In this document: one piece after another, positions 51,379 through 60,429 of the stretch
How the letters are laid out: each line of letters begins with the position of its first letter
Numbering within the stretch: the first letter of the stretch is position 1
DNA from: an uncultured Eubacteriales bacterium
GTDB lineage: Bacteria > Bacillota > Clostridia > Peptostreptococcales > Anaerovoracaceae
Direction of reading: 5' to 3'
NCBI GenBank assembly: GCA_910583765.1
Contig: CAJTYS010000012.1
Span: forward strand, 24,701 to 88,700
DNA length: 64,000 bases
Position numbers and translations under genes: made by a program
The notes under the pieces: model-generated
Told to the model about the DNA's origin: nothing
Seen by the model: only the letters and a program-made list of their open reading frames with translations
The model's database searches: none

Positions 51379-52383
51379 TTATTTCAAATACCGGTTTTTA
51401 GCGAAATTCCAGCTATCTGCGCACATTTGATTGATATTTTTCTGAGCCTTCCACCCGAAAAGCCGGCGGGCTTTCTCAGTATCAGCATAGCACACCGCAA
51501 TATCCCCGGGTCTTCTGGGAACGACTCGGTAGGGGAGTTTTCGCCCACACGCTTTGGAATAGGCGGAAACGATTTCCAACACACTGGTTCCCTGTCCCGT
51601 GCCGAGATTGACCGCCTCTATGCCGGTATGTTCTAATACATGCCTAACGGCAGACAAATGTCCCAGCGCCAAGTCCGTCACATGGATATAGTCCCGTACA
51701 CCGGTCCCGTCCGGGGTGTCATAGTCATCGCCATACACCACCACTTCCGGGCGCAGGCCTGCCGCAACCTGGGAAACATAGGGAAATAGATTGCTGGGGA
51801 TCCCATTAGGATCCTCTCCGATCAGCCCGCTGGAATGGGCACCGGTAGGATTAAAATACCGCAGGAGAACGACTCCCCATTGGGGATCCGCTGCCGATAA
51901 ATCCGTTAAAATCCGCTCGATCATCACCTTGGTGTATCCATAAGGATTGGTTGCCGAGGCAGGCATCTCTTCCTTGAATGGGACGGGGTTGTTCATCCCG
52001 TAGACCGTGGCGGAGGAAGAAAAAACGATCCGTCCGCATCCTGCCTCCCGCATGGCCTGGCACAAGGCAAACGTGCCGCCTATGTTGTTTTCGTAGTATT
52101 CCAGTGGTTTTCGCATTGATTCGGGAACAGACTTAAGGCCAGCAAAATGGATGACCACATCAATGGAATGCTCTGCGAATATTCTGCGGATCCCTTCCAG
52201 ACCGCGCAGATCGGTCCGGTAAAAGCTGACCGGCTTTCCAGCGATTTTTTGGATATTTTCAATCGCTTCCAGCTTTGCGTTGCTGAGATTGTCGGTAATC
52301 ACCACTTCATAGCCTGCGTTCAGCAGTTCCACACAAGTATGGCTGCCAATAAAACCAGCCCCGCCGGTGACAAATACCTTCAT
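51379..52383 (-). CDS. galE: UDP-glucose/UDP-GlcNAc 4-epimerase GalE
   Basis: 334 residues, full length. VTGGAGFIGSHTCVELL NAD loop, SSSATVYG and NPYGYTKVMIE (Ser/Tyr/Lys catalytic set). Provides UDP-galactose or, more relevant here, UDP-GalNAc for Pel polymer. Sits at the head of the pel operon. Confidence 0.95.
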   Translation of the reverse strand: MKVFVTGGAGFIGSHTCVELLNAGYEVVITDNLSNAKLEAIENIQKIAGKPVSFYRTDLRGLEGIRRIFAEHSIDVVIHFAGLKSVPESMRKPLEYYENNIGGTFALCQAMREAGCGRIVFSSSATVYGMNNPVPFKEEMPASATNPYGYTKVMIERILTDLSAADPQWGVVLLRYFNPTGAHSSGLIGEDPNGIPSNLFPYVSQVAAGLRPEVVVYGDDYDTPDGTGVRDYIHVTDLALGHLSAVRHVLEHTGIEAVNLGTGQGTSVLEIVSAYSKACGRKLPYRVVPRRPGDIAVCYADTEKARRLFGWKAQKNINQMCADSWNFAKNRYLK

Positions 52384-52396
52384 TAGAAAAATCCTC

Positions 52397-52600
52397 CTAA
52401 TTCCTCATGCTTTGTTCCTCTTCGTCTAGGGTACTGTCTATGATCTTCACCAGCTCCAGCATGGAGCGAAAATTCAAGGTTCTATTTTTATCCAGGTGGG
52501 TGACGGACCCTTGCCAAGAGCTGTGCTGCCTGCGCTGGATCCGGATCACGAAGCGTCCTAATTCGCCGTGCCGCTCCAGCGTTTCTCCATCCTTCGACAT
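52397..52600 (-). CDS. Conserved small protein upstream of galE-pel
   Basis: 67 residues from ATG 52600 (GAGGGGGAT upstream). RFVIRIQRRQHSSWQGSVTH followed by LDKNRTLNFRSMLELVKIID gives a compact pattern I have the impression recurs in small proteins of Clostridia, but I know no function. First gene of the operon, 13 nt before galE. An AGTTCG-N16-CGAACT inverted repeat at 52653-52680 upstream may be its operator. Confidence 0.65.
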   Translation of the reverse strand: MSKDGETLERHGELGRFVIRIQRRQHSSWQGSVTHLDKNRTLNFRSMLELVKIIDSTLDEEEQSMRN

Positions 52601-52776
52601 GTTATCCCCCTCCTTTGTCTCGCTTGCGCCCAGGAATTTCAACGTTTGCGAAAGTTCGTAAAAGTACACTTTGGCGAACTCTTTTACATTTATTTCCGAC
52701 CCAAGGCCCTGGGGCCCGCATGAATCTACCTCCCAGCATGAATGACTGATTTTCCGTGCTTTAGGAACGTCAAGTC

Positions 52777-52805
52777 TTGAAATTTACAGAATCTTGTGGT
52801 ATGGT
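52777..52805 (+). promoter_or_regulatory. Promoter of the acetolactate synthase-like gene
   Basis: TTGAAA (52777), 17-nt spacer, TATGGT (52800-52805). Confidence 0.5.
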
Positions 52806-52851
52806 GAACATACATCATTAATAGTAAATGAATTTAGGGAGGACCATGGCC

Positions 52852-54603
52852 ATGAAAAAGGAAGACGGAATACAGAACAAGCAACGAGTTGAATCATATT
52901 TGGAATTTCTAAAAGAAAATGGAGACGCAACTTTGATTCCGCCGGATTTTGACCGGACGACAGCAGATTTGCTGGTGGAATGCCTGGAACAGGAAGGCGT
53001 CAAATATATCTTTGGGATCCCAGGCGAAGAAAACCTGGATCTGATGAACGCGATTGAAAAATCATCCATCCGCTTTATCACCACAAGACATGAACAAGGC
53101 GCGGCTTTTATGGCAGATGTTTACGGCAGGCTCACAGGCAAGACCGGCGTTTGTCTGTCCACGCTGGGACCAGGGGCCACGAATCTGGTGACTGGAGTCG
53201 CTGACGCGAACCTTGACGGTGCGCCAGTGCTTGCGATCACAGGGCAGATGGCAACAGACCGGCTGCACCTGACAGCGCATCAATACCTAGATCTAGAAAA
53301 AGTTTTTGAACCTATCACCAAAAGGACAAAGCAGATCCTGCGTCCTGACACGGTGCCGGAAATCGTCAGGATCGCTTTCAAGTACGCAGAGGCAGAAAAG
53401 CCGGGAGCCGTGCATATCGACCTCCCTGTCAATATTGCCAAAGCACCGGCCCAGGGCGTGCCTATGCGCAGGGTAGCGCCAGAAAAGGGAATCGCTTCTT
53501 TCAAATCCATCGAGAGAGCAGCGAGAAAGATATCCAGCGCTGAGCGTCCGGTGATCCTGGCAGGCTATGGCGCTGTCAGGGACGGTGCGAGCAGGGCCAT
53601 CACCGACTTTGCCACAGAACTTCGGATCCCAGTGGTCAACACCATCATGTCAAAGGGAATCATTCCATTTGACAATCCATATTCCATGTGGACCATCGGC
53701 ATCCCGCAAAAGGATTATGTCAATGAAATCTTTAACGAAGCTGACACCATCATTACCATTGGCTATGACATCGTGGAATGCTTCCCAAGAAAATGGAACG
53801 AGAACAACGATCACAAGATCATACATATCGGAACCCAGCCAGCTCATATTAACAGGCGTTACCAGCCAGAAGTACAGGTGGTGGGAGACACCTCGGATTC
53901 CCTGTACGAGATCCTTCGCCGTTCAGATCGGGAAACAGAGCCGGATTATGCGCTGGAGATGCGGCGGATCATCAAAGAGGACCACGACCAGTATGAACAC
54001 GATGAAGCCTTTCCAATGAAACCGCAGCGGATCCTTCACGATGTGCGCAAAATCATGGGCGAGGACGATATCCTGATTTCTGACGTGGGCGCGCACAAAA
54101 TGTGGATCGCCAGGCATTACAACTGCTATCAGCCGAACACCTGCATCGTATCCAACGGATTCGCCACCATGGGGATCGGTGTTCCAGGAGCACTGGCGGC
54201 CAAGCTGGCTAACCCGCACAAAAAAGTCATGACCATAACCGGAGACGGTGGTTTTATGATGAACATGCAGGAATTAGAGACTGCACTGCGAATCGGTGTC
54301 AATTTCGTGACCCTGATTTGGAGAGACGGCGGCTATGGTCTCATCAAATGGAAACAGATGGATCAGTTCGGAAAGACTTGCTACACGGATTTCACCAATC
54401 CTGATTTTGTCAAGCTGGCCGAAGCCATGGGAGCCAAAGGATACAGGGTGGAAAAGGCAGAGGACCTGATGCCAATGCTGGAAGAGGCCTTCAAACAGGA
54501 CGTTCCTGCTGTCATAGACTGCTGCGTGGATTATGGGGAAAATGTAAAACTTTCTGCCAAAACAGCCAATATTTGGAAAGAGATCGCAAAGAAGGAAAAA
54601 TAA
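52852..54603 (+). CDS. Acetolactate synthase-family ThDP enzyme (AlsS-like)
   Basis: 583 residues. Three ThDP-enzyme domains: Pyr domain with FGIPGEENLDLMNAI (catalytic Glu), RHEQGAAFMADVYGRLTGK; central domain with PVILAGYGAVRDG; PP domain with ITGDGGFMMNMQELETA and WRDGGYGLIKW. Condenses two pyruvates to acetolactate in the catabolic AlsS type; no small regulatory subunit and no other ilv genes are near, so catabolic is more likely. An N-terminal extension of ~40 residues is unusual. Start at ATG 52852 (9 nt from GGGAGG); ATG 52846 is the alternative. Confidence 0.88.
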   Translation: MKKEDGIQNKQRVESYLEFLKENGDATLIPPDFDRTTADLLVECLEQEGVKYIFGIPGEENLDLMNAIEKSSIRFITTRHEQGAAFMADVYGRLTGKTGVCLSTLGPGATNLVTGVADANLDGAPVLAITGQMATDRLHLTAHQYLDLEKVFEPITKRTKQILRPDTVPEIVRIAFKYAEAEKPGAVHIDLPVNIAKAPAQGVPMRRVAPEKGIASFKSIERAARKISSAERPVILAGYGAVRDGASRAITDFATELRIPVVNTIMSKGIIPFDNPYSMWTIGIPQKDYVNEIFNEADTIITIGYDIVECFPRKWNENNDHKIIHIGTQPAHINRRYQPEVQVVGDTSDSLYEILRRSDRETEPDYALEMRRIIKEDHDQYEHDEAFPMKPQRILHDVRKIMGEDDILISDVGAHKMWIARHYNCYQPNTCIVSNGFATMGIGVPGALAAKLANPHKKVMTITGDGGFMMNMQELETALRIGVNFVTLIWRDGGYGLIKWKQMDQFGKTCYTDFTNPDFVKLAEAMGAKGYRVEKAEDLMPMLEEAFKQDVPAVIDCCVDYGENVKLSAKTANIWKEIAKKEK

Positions 54604-54606
54604 CAC

Positions 54607-57600
54607 TTGGACTCCGTTACCCGAGATATTTTTAGAGCCATCCACGAGGGAAAATGGCTGAGCATCGAATACAAAAATAAAAACGAAGAAATCACCAGAT
54701 ACTGGATCGGCATCAATGACATCCATGTCAGGAGCCGGTCCCTCAAAGTATCTGGTCTTCACCTGTCCAAATGCACGTTGGGAGACTTTCCAGGAATCTA
54801 TATAGACTCCATCCGGTCTTCCAGCGTAGTGGAAGGTTCTTATCATTCCATCAATGAAAAATTAGTGGAAGACATCCGCCTCAATCCTCACAAATACAAG
54901 ACCCTGTTCCATCATCCGGCTAATCTCAATGTGCTGAACTATTTCGCTGACTGCAGCCGCCTGGACACAACACCTTACAAAAGCGACTACACGCTGATCG
55001 AAGGCATTGACGGGGAGCAGGTGGAATCTGGCGTTTATCGTCTCAATCCTGTCCAATACAGGGAAATGATCCGCGATTTCCAGCATAGGCAGCGGGCAGA
55101 AAAAGAAAAAAAGAAAAAGCGGACCCACCAGATCTGCATGAACCTGTTGAGCATTCCCACAAACAGGGGCCTTTACGTGCTGGCTTACAGGCGCATGAAT
55201 TTTGACGTGGCCAGAAAACGGCTGCTGGCAGAGGATGAAGTGACCATTTGCAGGGAGTTCACTCTGGAAGGGGAAAAACAGAGCATCCGGCGATTTCTCC
55301 CTGAGGAACACGGCGACCTGCTGGAGAATTTTGAGTCCAACCAGGAAGCCATTAAAGATATCATCACCCGCGCCAACCCCAATATCAGAGGCGTGGACGA
55401 CATGCCTTACCTGCTCACCATCAGCAGGGAGATCATGCTGGATCTGCACCAGGAATACGCCAAGATCATGGAAATGTACCAGGAAGACAAGGTGACGACG
55501 CCCATCCGGGCCTTTTTCGGCGAATTGACCAAACAGCCGGCGAGGAGAAAGCAATACCCTCTGGCCCTTTTGAACCGGCGGGTGAATCTGGACCAGCTGC
55601 TTGCCATTCATCACGGCCTGAAATATCCCCTTTCTTACATCCAGGGACCGCCGGGGACGGGAAAGACCAATACCATACTCAATACCATCACCACGGCTTT
55701 TTTCAATGAAAGGACCGTGCTTTTCGCGTCTTACAACAATCATCCCATCGACAGCGTGTTTGAGCAGCTGCGGAGCATGAAATATCGGGACAAAAATATT
55801 CCGCTGCCTATTGTTCGGCTGGGAAACATGGACAAGGTGGAAGACGCTCTGGAGGACATGCGGGAGCTGTATCAGCAGGTGGCGGACATCAAAGTTTACG
55901 CCAATACTTTAGAGAAAAACAAAGGAGATCGAATCCAGCGGGCAAGGGAATTATCCGGCCTTTTAAAGCGTTATGAAGAAACGCTGGACTTGAATGAGCG
56001 CAAAGAGGCCATCCAGCGTCTGCTCCAGTCAGGGCAGGATTTCAATTTCCAGGTAGAACTGCAGAGCAGGCAGCTGAAAAACGTGGAAGCCCAAATGGAA
56101 AAGATCGGGGTCATCAGGGAGGAGGACGCGCTGTCCCTGATTGATGACGATGAAGAGGAATTTCGCAAGTATCTTTACTATATTTCCGCAAAATACGTCC
56201 AGCGGCTGAAAGAACCGAAAAACCAGGACCTGTGGGACATCATCTTCATGGAAGGCAGCAGAAAGGAGCAGGTCAAAGCCTTTAACCGCTATTTGAGCCA
56301 GACGGAAAACCTGAAAAAATTCCTGCGTGTTTTTCCTGTGGTCATCACTACCTGCATTTCCGCCCATAGACTGGGAGAGCCGGGAGCCTGGTTTGACATG
56401 GTGATTTTGGACGAGGCCAGCCAGTGCAACTGTGCCGTTTCCTTAGTGCCCATTTTGCGGGGTGAAAGTCTGATGCTGGTAGGCGACCCTCAGCAGCTGA
56501 GTCCAGTGATCGTGCTGGATCAGAAAAACAACCAGGCCTTGAAAAAACGCTACGGCATCAGCAAGGAATACGATTACATCAAGAATTCCATTTACAAGAC
56601 GTATTTGGCCTGCGATTCGGTGAGCGATGAGATTCTCCTGAGTTACCATTACCGGTGCCACGAAAAGATCATTGATTTCAACAACAAAAAATACTACAAC
56701 AACAAGCTGAAAATCCGCAGTCAGAGCCAGGAACCGCAGCCCCTTGTTTACATGGACATCAAGGAAAATCCAGGGTACCAGAGGAACACCGCGCCTGCGG
56801 AAGCTGAAAAGATCATGGAATACATCGCTGCCAACAGGGAGAAAAAAATCGGCATTATCACGCCTTTCACCAACCAGCGGGATCATATCAACGCCCGTTT
56901 GCGGGAAAGCGGCATCCGAGACATCCAGTGCGGGACGGTCCATGCGTTCCAGGGAGACGAAAAGGACGTGATTCTTTTTTCCCTGGCAGTGACGGACCAG
57001 ACCTTCCAAAAGACCTATGACTGGCTGAAAAACAACAAAGAGCTGATCAACGTGGCCACTTCCAGAGCAAAAGAGCAGTTGGTCCTCCTTTCCAGCAGCA
57101 AGGAATTGTCTCGGCTCCATCGAACAAATGAGAGCGATGACATCTATGAACTGGTGGAGTACATCAAGACCAAGGGCAGCTCCGTGGTCACGCCAAAATC
57201 CGCAGCCACTAGAGCGCTGGGCATCAAGCCTTACAGCTCGGAAACAGAGTCGGTTTTCATGGAGACTTTGAGCCATGCGTTGGGGAACATCCTGGTTTCT
57301 GGGCGGAAATACGTCATCCACAAGGAAGTGGCCATCTCTCATGTGTTTGACGGCAGAAATGAGGTGGAAGATCTGTTTTACACAGGCAGGTTCGATTTCG
57401 TGGTCTACGAAAGAGCCGGACGGCAAAAGGAGCTCCCAGTGCTGGCTATTGAGCTGGACGGAAAAGAGCACATAGAGGATGAAGCGGTCAGGGAGAGAGA
57501 CCGTAAAAAGGCACGGATCTGCCGTCAATATGATTTCCAGCTGATCCGAGTGGATAACACCTACGCCAGGCGATATCATTACATGAAAGAAATTTTGATC

Positions 57601-57621
57601 GAATACTTCAAGAAGCTATAA
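54607..57621 (+). CDS. WYL-like/SF1 helicase/PD-(D/E)XK nuclease fusion, candidate defence protein
   Basis: 1004 residues from TTG 54607, 3 nt after the synthase stop. About 1-85: WYL-like domain (IFRAIHEGKWLSIEYKNKNE). About 330-900: UPF1-type SF1 helicase (AAA_11/AAA_12): Walker A GPPGTGKT near 348, VILDEASQCN near 600, LVGDPQQLSP, SYHYRCHEKII, VHAFQGDEKDVILFSLA, NVATSRAKEQL. A coiled-coil-like insert lies between. About 900-1004: DUF2726/Vsr-like nuclease end with RFDFVVYE (Asp) and LAIELDGKEH (Glu, Asp). Helicase-nuclease fusions of this kind are found among anti-phage proteins (for example Mokosh type II, with a different nuclease). A DNA/RNA repair role is the alternative. Confidence 0.85.
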   Translation: MDSVTRDIFRAIHEGKWLSIEYKNKNEEITRYWIGINDIHVRSRSLKVSGLHLSKCTLGDFPGIYIDSIRSSSVVEGSYHSINEKLVEDIRLNPHKYKTLFHHPANLNVLNYFADCSRLDTTPYKSDYTLIEGIDGEQVESGVYRLNPVQYREMIRDFQHRQRAEKEKKKKRTHQICMNLLSIPTNRGLYVLAYRRMNFDVARKRLLAEDEVTICREFTLEGEKQSIRRFLPEEHGDLLENFESNQEAIKDIITRANPNIRGVDDMPYLLTISREIMLDLHQEYAKIMEMYQEDKVTTPIRAFFGELTKQPARRKQYPLALLNRRVNLDQLLAIHHGLKYPLSYIQGPPGTGKTNTILNTITTAFFNERTVLFASYNNHPIDSVFEQLRSMKYRDKNIPLPIVRLGNMDKVEDALEDMRELYQQVADIKVYANTLEKNKGDRIQRARELSGLLKRYEETLDLNERKEAIQRLLQSGQDFNFQVELQSRQLKNVEAQMEKIGVIREEDALSLIDDDEEEFRKYLYYISAKYVQRLKEPKNQDLWDIIFMEGSRKEQVKAFNRYLSQTENLKKFLRVFPVVITTCISAHRLGEPGAWFDMVILDEASQCNCAVSLVPILRGESLMLVGDPQQLSPVIVLDQKNNQALKKRYGISKEYDYIKNSIYKTYLACDSVSDEILLSYHYRCHEKIIDFNNKKYYNNKLKIRSQSQEPQPLVYMDIKENPGYQRNTAPAEAEKIMEYIAANREKKIGIITPFTNQRDHINARLRESGIRDIQCGTVHAFQGDEKDVILFSLAVTDQTFQKTYDWLKNNKELINVATSRAKEQLVLLSSSKELSRLHRTNESDDIYELVEYIKTKGSSVVTPKSAATRALGIKPYSSETESVFMETLSHALGNILVSGRKYVIHKEVAISHVFDGRNEVEDLFYTGRFDFVVYERAGRQKELPVLAIELDGKEHIEDEAVRERDRKKARICRQYDFQLIRVDNTYARRYHYMKEILIEYFKKL

Positions 57622-57718
57622 AACGCGCGGCGGTAATTGGGCGGCAGGCCTTCCTGACTGCGGATCAGAGGAAAGAAGGCGGTTAGCCTTTCTGGGCCGG
57701 AAGCTGGAGGAAAAATTG

Positions 57719-58357
57719 TCAGCCCAGCAGGAAGATCTGCTTTTTGTTGATCCGCACCAAGCCATCCGTTTCCATCAGACGCAGCTCTCTGGACATCGCG
57801 CTGCGATCCACTCGCAGATATTCTGCCATTTTTGAGCGGGAAACAGGGAGGACAAAGGGATTTGCGCCAAGCAGCCCCTGCATGTGTTGAAAATAGACTA
57901 ACAGCCGCTTGCGGATCGTAGGCTGGCTCAAGATGCTTAAATGCAAAGACAGAGCCTGAGAACGTTCAGCTGCCATCAAAAAAAGATTGTTGATCAGCTG
58001 GGAATGATGCGCGCAGGCATGGGAGCAAGGCGCGATGACATGGGCATAGTCGATAAAAATGATCCGGCATTCTTGTTCCGCGGTCACTAGGTACTCGAAA
58101 TTTTCTAAGGGCAGACAAAACAGTTCGCCAAACAATTCCCGCTCTTCATAGATTTCCAAGAGATTGATATTTCCCTCTGCGTCCAGGCTTTCCAGCCGAG
58201 CCTTTCCTGAACGGACCAGGCCGATTTTTTTTGGCAAAGCAGAATAACGCATAATCGTTTCCCCAGGGGCATACGTTCTAAAATCAGGCGAAAAGCAGCG
58301 CAGCATTTTTCTGATCGATTCCCCCGATATTCCGTCACTGATAAAATGCTTATTCAC
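57719..58357 (-). CDS. Crp/Fnr-family transcriptional regulator
   Basis: 212 residues. Cyclic-nucleotide-binding-like beta barrel about 15-120 (APGETIMRY, YEERELFGELFCLP), long helix, then winged HTH about 165-205 (VSRSKMAEYLRVDRSAMSRE). A CSHACAHH stretch in the barrel-to-helix region offers cysteine/histidine ligands that could sense redox, oxygen or metal; this is inference. GTG start with AAAGGAG 7 nt upstream. Divergent from the dehydrogenase/flavodiiron operon. Confidence 0.88.
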   Translation of the reverse strand: MNKHFISDGISGESIRKMLRCFSPDFRTYAPGETIMRYSALPKKIGLVRSGKARLESLDAEGNINLLEIYEERELFGELFCLPLENFEYLVTAEQECRIIFIDYAHVIAPCSHACAHHSQLINNLFLMAAERSQALSLHLSILSQPTIRKRLLVYFQHMQGLLGANPFVLPVSRSKMAEYLRVDRSAMSRELRLMETDGLVRINKKQIFLLG

Positions 58358-58420
58358 ATCATGGCTCCTTTCTTTCAGAATGTTTCTCTGTTTTCGCTTT
58401 TTCTTCTATTTTACACCATT

Positions 58421-58463
58421 TGTTGCAAATGTCACAGACTTTTATCTGAAAATAATGTATAAT
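58421..58463 (+). promoter_or_regulatory. Class II Crp/Fnr-type activator site and promoter
   Basis: TGTTGCAAATGTCACA at 58421-58436 is an imperfect Crp-like palindrome; TATAAT is at 58458-58463 with no recognisable -35 box. The centre of the palindrome is 41-42 nt before the predicted start point (about 58470), the classic class II activator distance. On the minus strand the same site covers the -35 region of the regulator gene (TAAAAT as -10), suggesting autorepression. Confidence 0.5.
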
Positions 58464-58513
58464 CGAATAAATTCAAAATATTCCAATAAGACTGTGAAAG
58501 GAAAGGTGTGCCT

Positions 58514-60418
58514 ATGTTATTTCAAACAACGGAGCAGCATAAAGCGTTTCGGGCGCAGATCAGAGAATTCGCGGAAGCGGAAGTAAAGCCTATTGCTTTT
58601 ATGCTGGACAAGAACAATGAATTTCCAGAAGAAGCAGTGAAAAAGCTGGCGAAAATGGGTATGATGGGGCTCCCATATCCAAAGAAGTACGGAGGAGCGG
58701 GAAAAGATGTCCTTACATATGCCATCGCGGTAGAAGAGCTGGCGAGAGTGGACGGCGGCACTGGCGTCATTTTGTCGGCCCATGTTTCTCTAGGGTCCTA
58801 TCCGATTTTCGCCTTTGGTACAGAAGAGCAAAAGCAGAAATACCTGGTGCCTCTGGCAAAAGGGGAAAAGATCGGCGCTTTTGGTCTGACAGAGCCAAAC
58901 GCGGGAAGCGACGCTGGCGGAACGGAAACCACTGCGGAGCTGCAGGGTGATCATTACGTCCTCAATGGCGGCAAAATTTTTATCACCAACGGCGGCGTGG
59001 CGGACACCTATGTGATATTCGCTGTGACCACGCCGAACATCGGCACCAGAGGGATCAGTGCCTTCATTGTGGAAAAAGGCTGGGAAGGCTTTGAATTCGG
59101 CGACCATTACGACAAAATGGGCATCCGTTCATCTGCCACCGCGGAGCTGATTTTCAACGATGTGAAAGTGCCGAAGGAAAACCTGCTGGGCAAGGAAGGC
59201 CAAGGCTTTAAGATCGCCATGGCAACGCTGGATGGCGGAAGGATCGGTATCGCTTCCCAGGCTCTGGGCATTGCCCAAGGCGCGTTTGAAAACGCAGTGG
59301 AATACGCCAAAGAGAGGGAACAGTTCGGCATGCCGATCGCCCATCAGCAGATCAATTCCTTTAAAATCGCTGACATGGCCACAAAGATCAGAGCTGCCAG
59401 GTTCCTGGTATACAGCTCCGCGGAACTGAAAGAAGCCCACGAGCCTTATGGCATGGAATCCGCCATGGCCAAGCAATACGCTTCTGACATTTGCCTAGAA
59501 GTGGTCAATGACGCAGTGCAGATCTACGGCGGAAACGGATACCTCAAGGGCATGGAAGTAGAGCGGGCTTACCGTGACGCGAAGATTTGTACCATTTATG
59601 AAGGAACCAACGAAATCCAGCGGGTGGTCATCGCTTCCCATATCCTGGGGAAACCGCCAAAACAGCAGACTGGAAAATTAAAGGCCAAAGGCCCGATCAC
59701 CGGCGTGCGCAAGAAAAAGATCTTTACAGAAGGCTCGGCAGCGGATCAGGTAAAGGCCCTGGTAGAAGCCTTGAAAGCCGATGGCTTTGACTTTACAGTA
59801 GGCATCGATCCGCAGACACCGATTATAGAAGCTGACCGTGTGGTCAGCGCGGGAAAAGGGATCGGCGATAAAGCCAACATGAAGCTGATTGAAGACTTGG
59901 CTTACCAGGCAGGCGCGGCCATTGGTTCTTCCAGGCCAGTGGCGGAGACCTTGAAATACGTGGAGCTGAACCGTTACGTGGGAATGTCTGGGCAGAAATT
60001 TAACGGAAACCTTTACATCGCATGCGGAATTTCCGGTGCTGGACAGCATCTGAAAGGAATCAAAGGCGCTACCACCATTGTGGCCATCAACAAGAACAAG
60101 AACGCCCCGATCTTCAAAAATGCGGACTATGGAATCGTAGGCGATGTGCTTGAGATCCTGCCATTGCTGACAAAAGCTCTGGACAATGGTGAAGAAAAGA
60201 AACCAGCGCCGCCAATGCAGAAAATGCGCAAGGCCACGCCAAAGAAGGAAGCACCGCCATGGAAGAGTTATATCTGCTCCGGATGTGGATACGAGTACGA
60301 TCCTGCAGTAGGCGATCCGGAGGCGGGCGTTTCTCCAGGTACCATGTTTGACGCTCTGCCAGAAGAATGGATCTGTCCGGACTGCGGTGAAGAAAAAGCT
60401 AATTTCATAGAAGGATAA
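58514..60418 (+). CDS. Acyl-CoA dehydrogenase-EtfA C-domain-rubredoxin fusion
   Basis: 634 residues in three parts. 1-~385: acyl-CoA dehydrogenase (GLTEPNAGSDAGG, ITNGGVADTYVIFA, catalytic Glu in IYEGTNEIQRVV). ~410-565: the FAD-binding C-terminal domain of electron-transfer flavoprotein alpha (GAAIGSSRPVAETLKYVE, GISGAGQHLKGI). 585-634: rubredoxin with Cys ligands C588, C591, C621, C624 (ICSGCGYEYDP, WICPDCGEE). Electrons from an acyl-CoA could pass FAD to FAD to rubredoxin in one chain, and on to the flavodiiron protein encoded next. ATG 58514 follows GAAAGGTG. Confidence 0.93.
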   Translation: MLFQTTEQHKAFRAQIREFAEAEVKPIAFMLDKNNEFPEEAVKKLAKMGMMGLPYPKKYGGAGKDVLTYAIAVEELARVDGGTGVILSAHVSLGSYPIFAFGTEEQKQKYLVPLAKGEKIGAFGLTEPNAGSDAGGTETTAELQGDHYVLNGGKIFITNGGVADTYVIFAVTTPNIGTRGISAFIVEKGWEGFEFGDHYDKMGIRSSATAELIFNDVKVPKENLLGKEGQGFKIAMATLDGGRIGIASQALGIAQGAFENAVEYAKEREQFGMPIAHQQINSFKIADMATKIRAARFLVYSSAELKEAHEPYGMESAMAKQYASDICLEVVNDAVQIYGGNGYLKGMEVERAYRDAKICTIYEGTNEIQRVVIASHILGKPPKQQTGKLKAKGPITGVRKKKIFTEGSAADQVKALVEALKADGFDFTVGIDPQTPIIEADRVVSAGKGIGDKANMKLIEDLAYQAGAAIGSSRPVAETLKYVELNRYVGMSGQKFNGNLYIACGISGAGQHLKGIKGATTIVAINKNKNAPIFKNADYGIVGDVLEILPLLTKALDNGEEKKPAPPMQKMRKATPKKEAPPWKSYICSGCGYEYDPAVGDPEAGVSPGTMFDALPEEWICPDCGEEKANFIEG

Positions 60419-60429
60419 GGAGGTTCATG

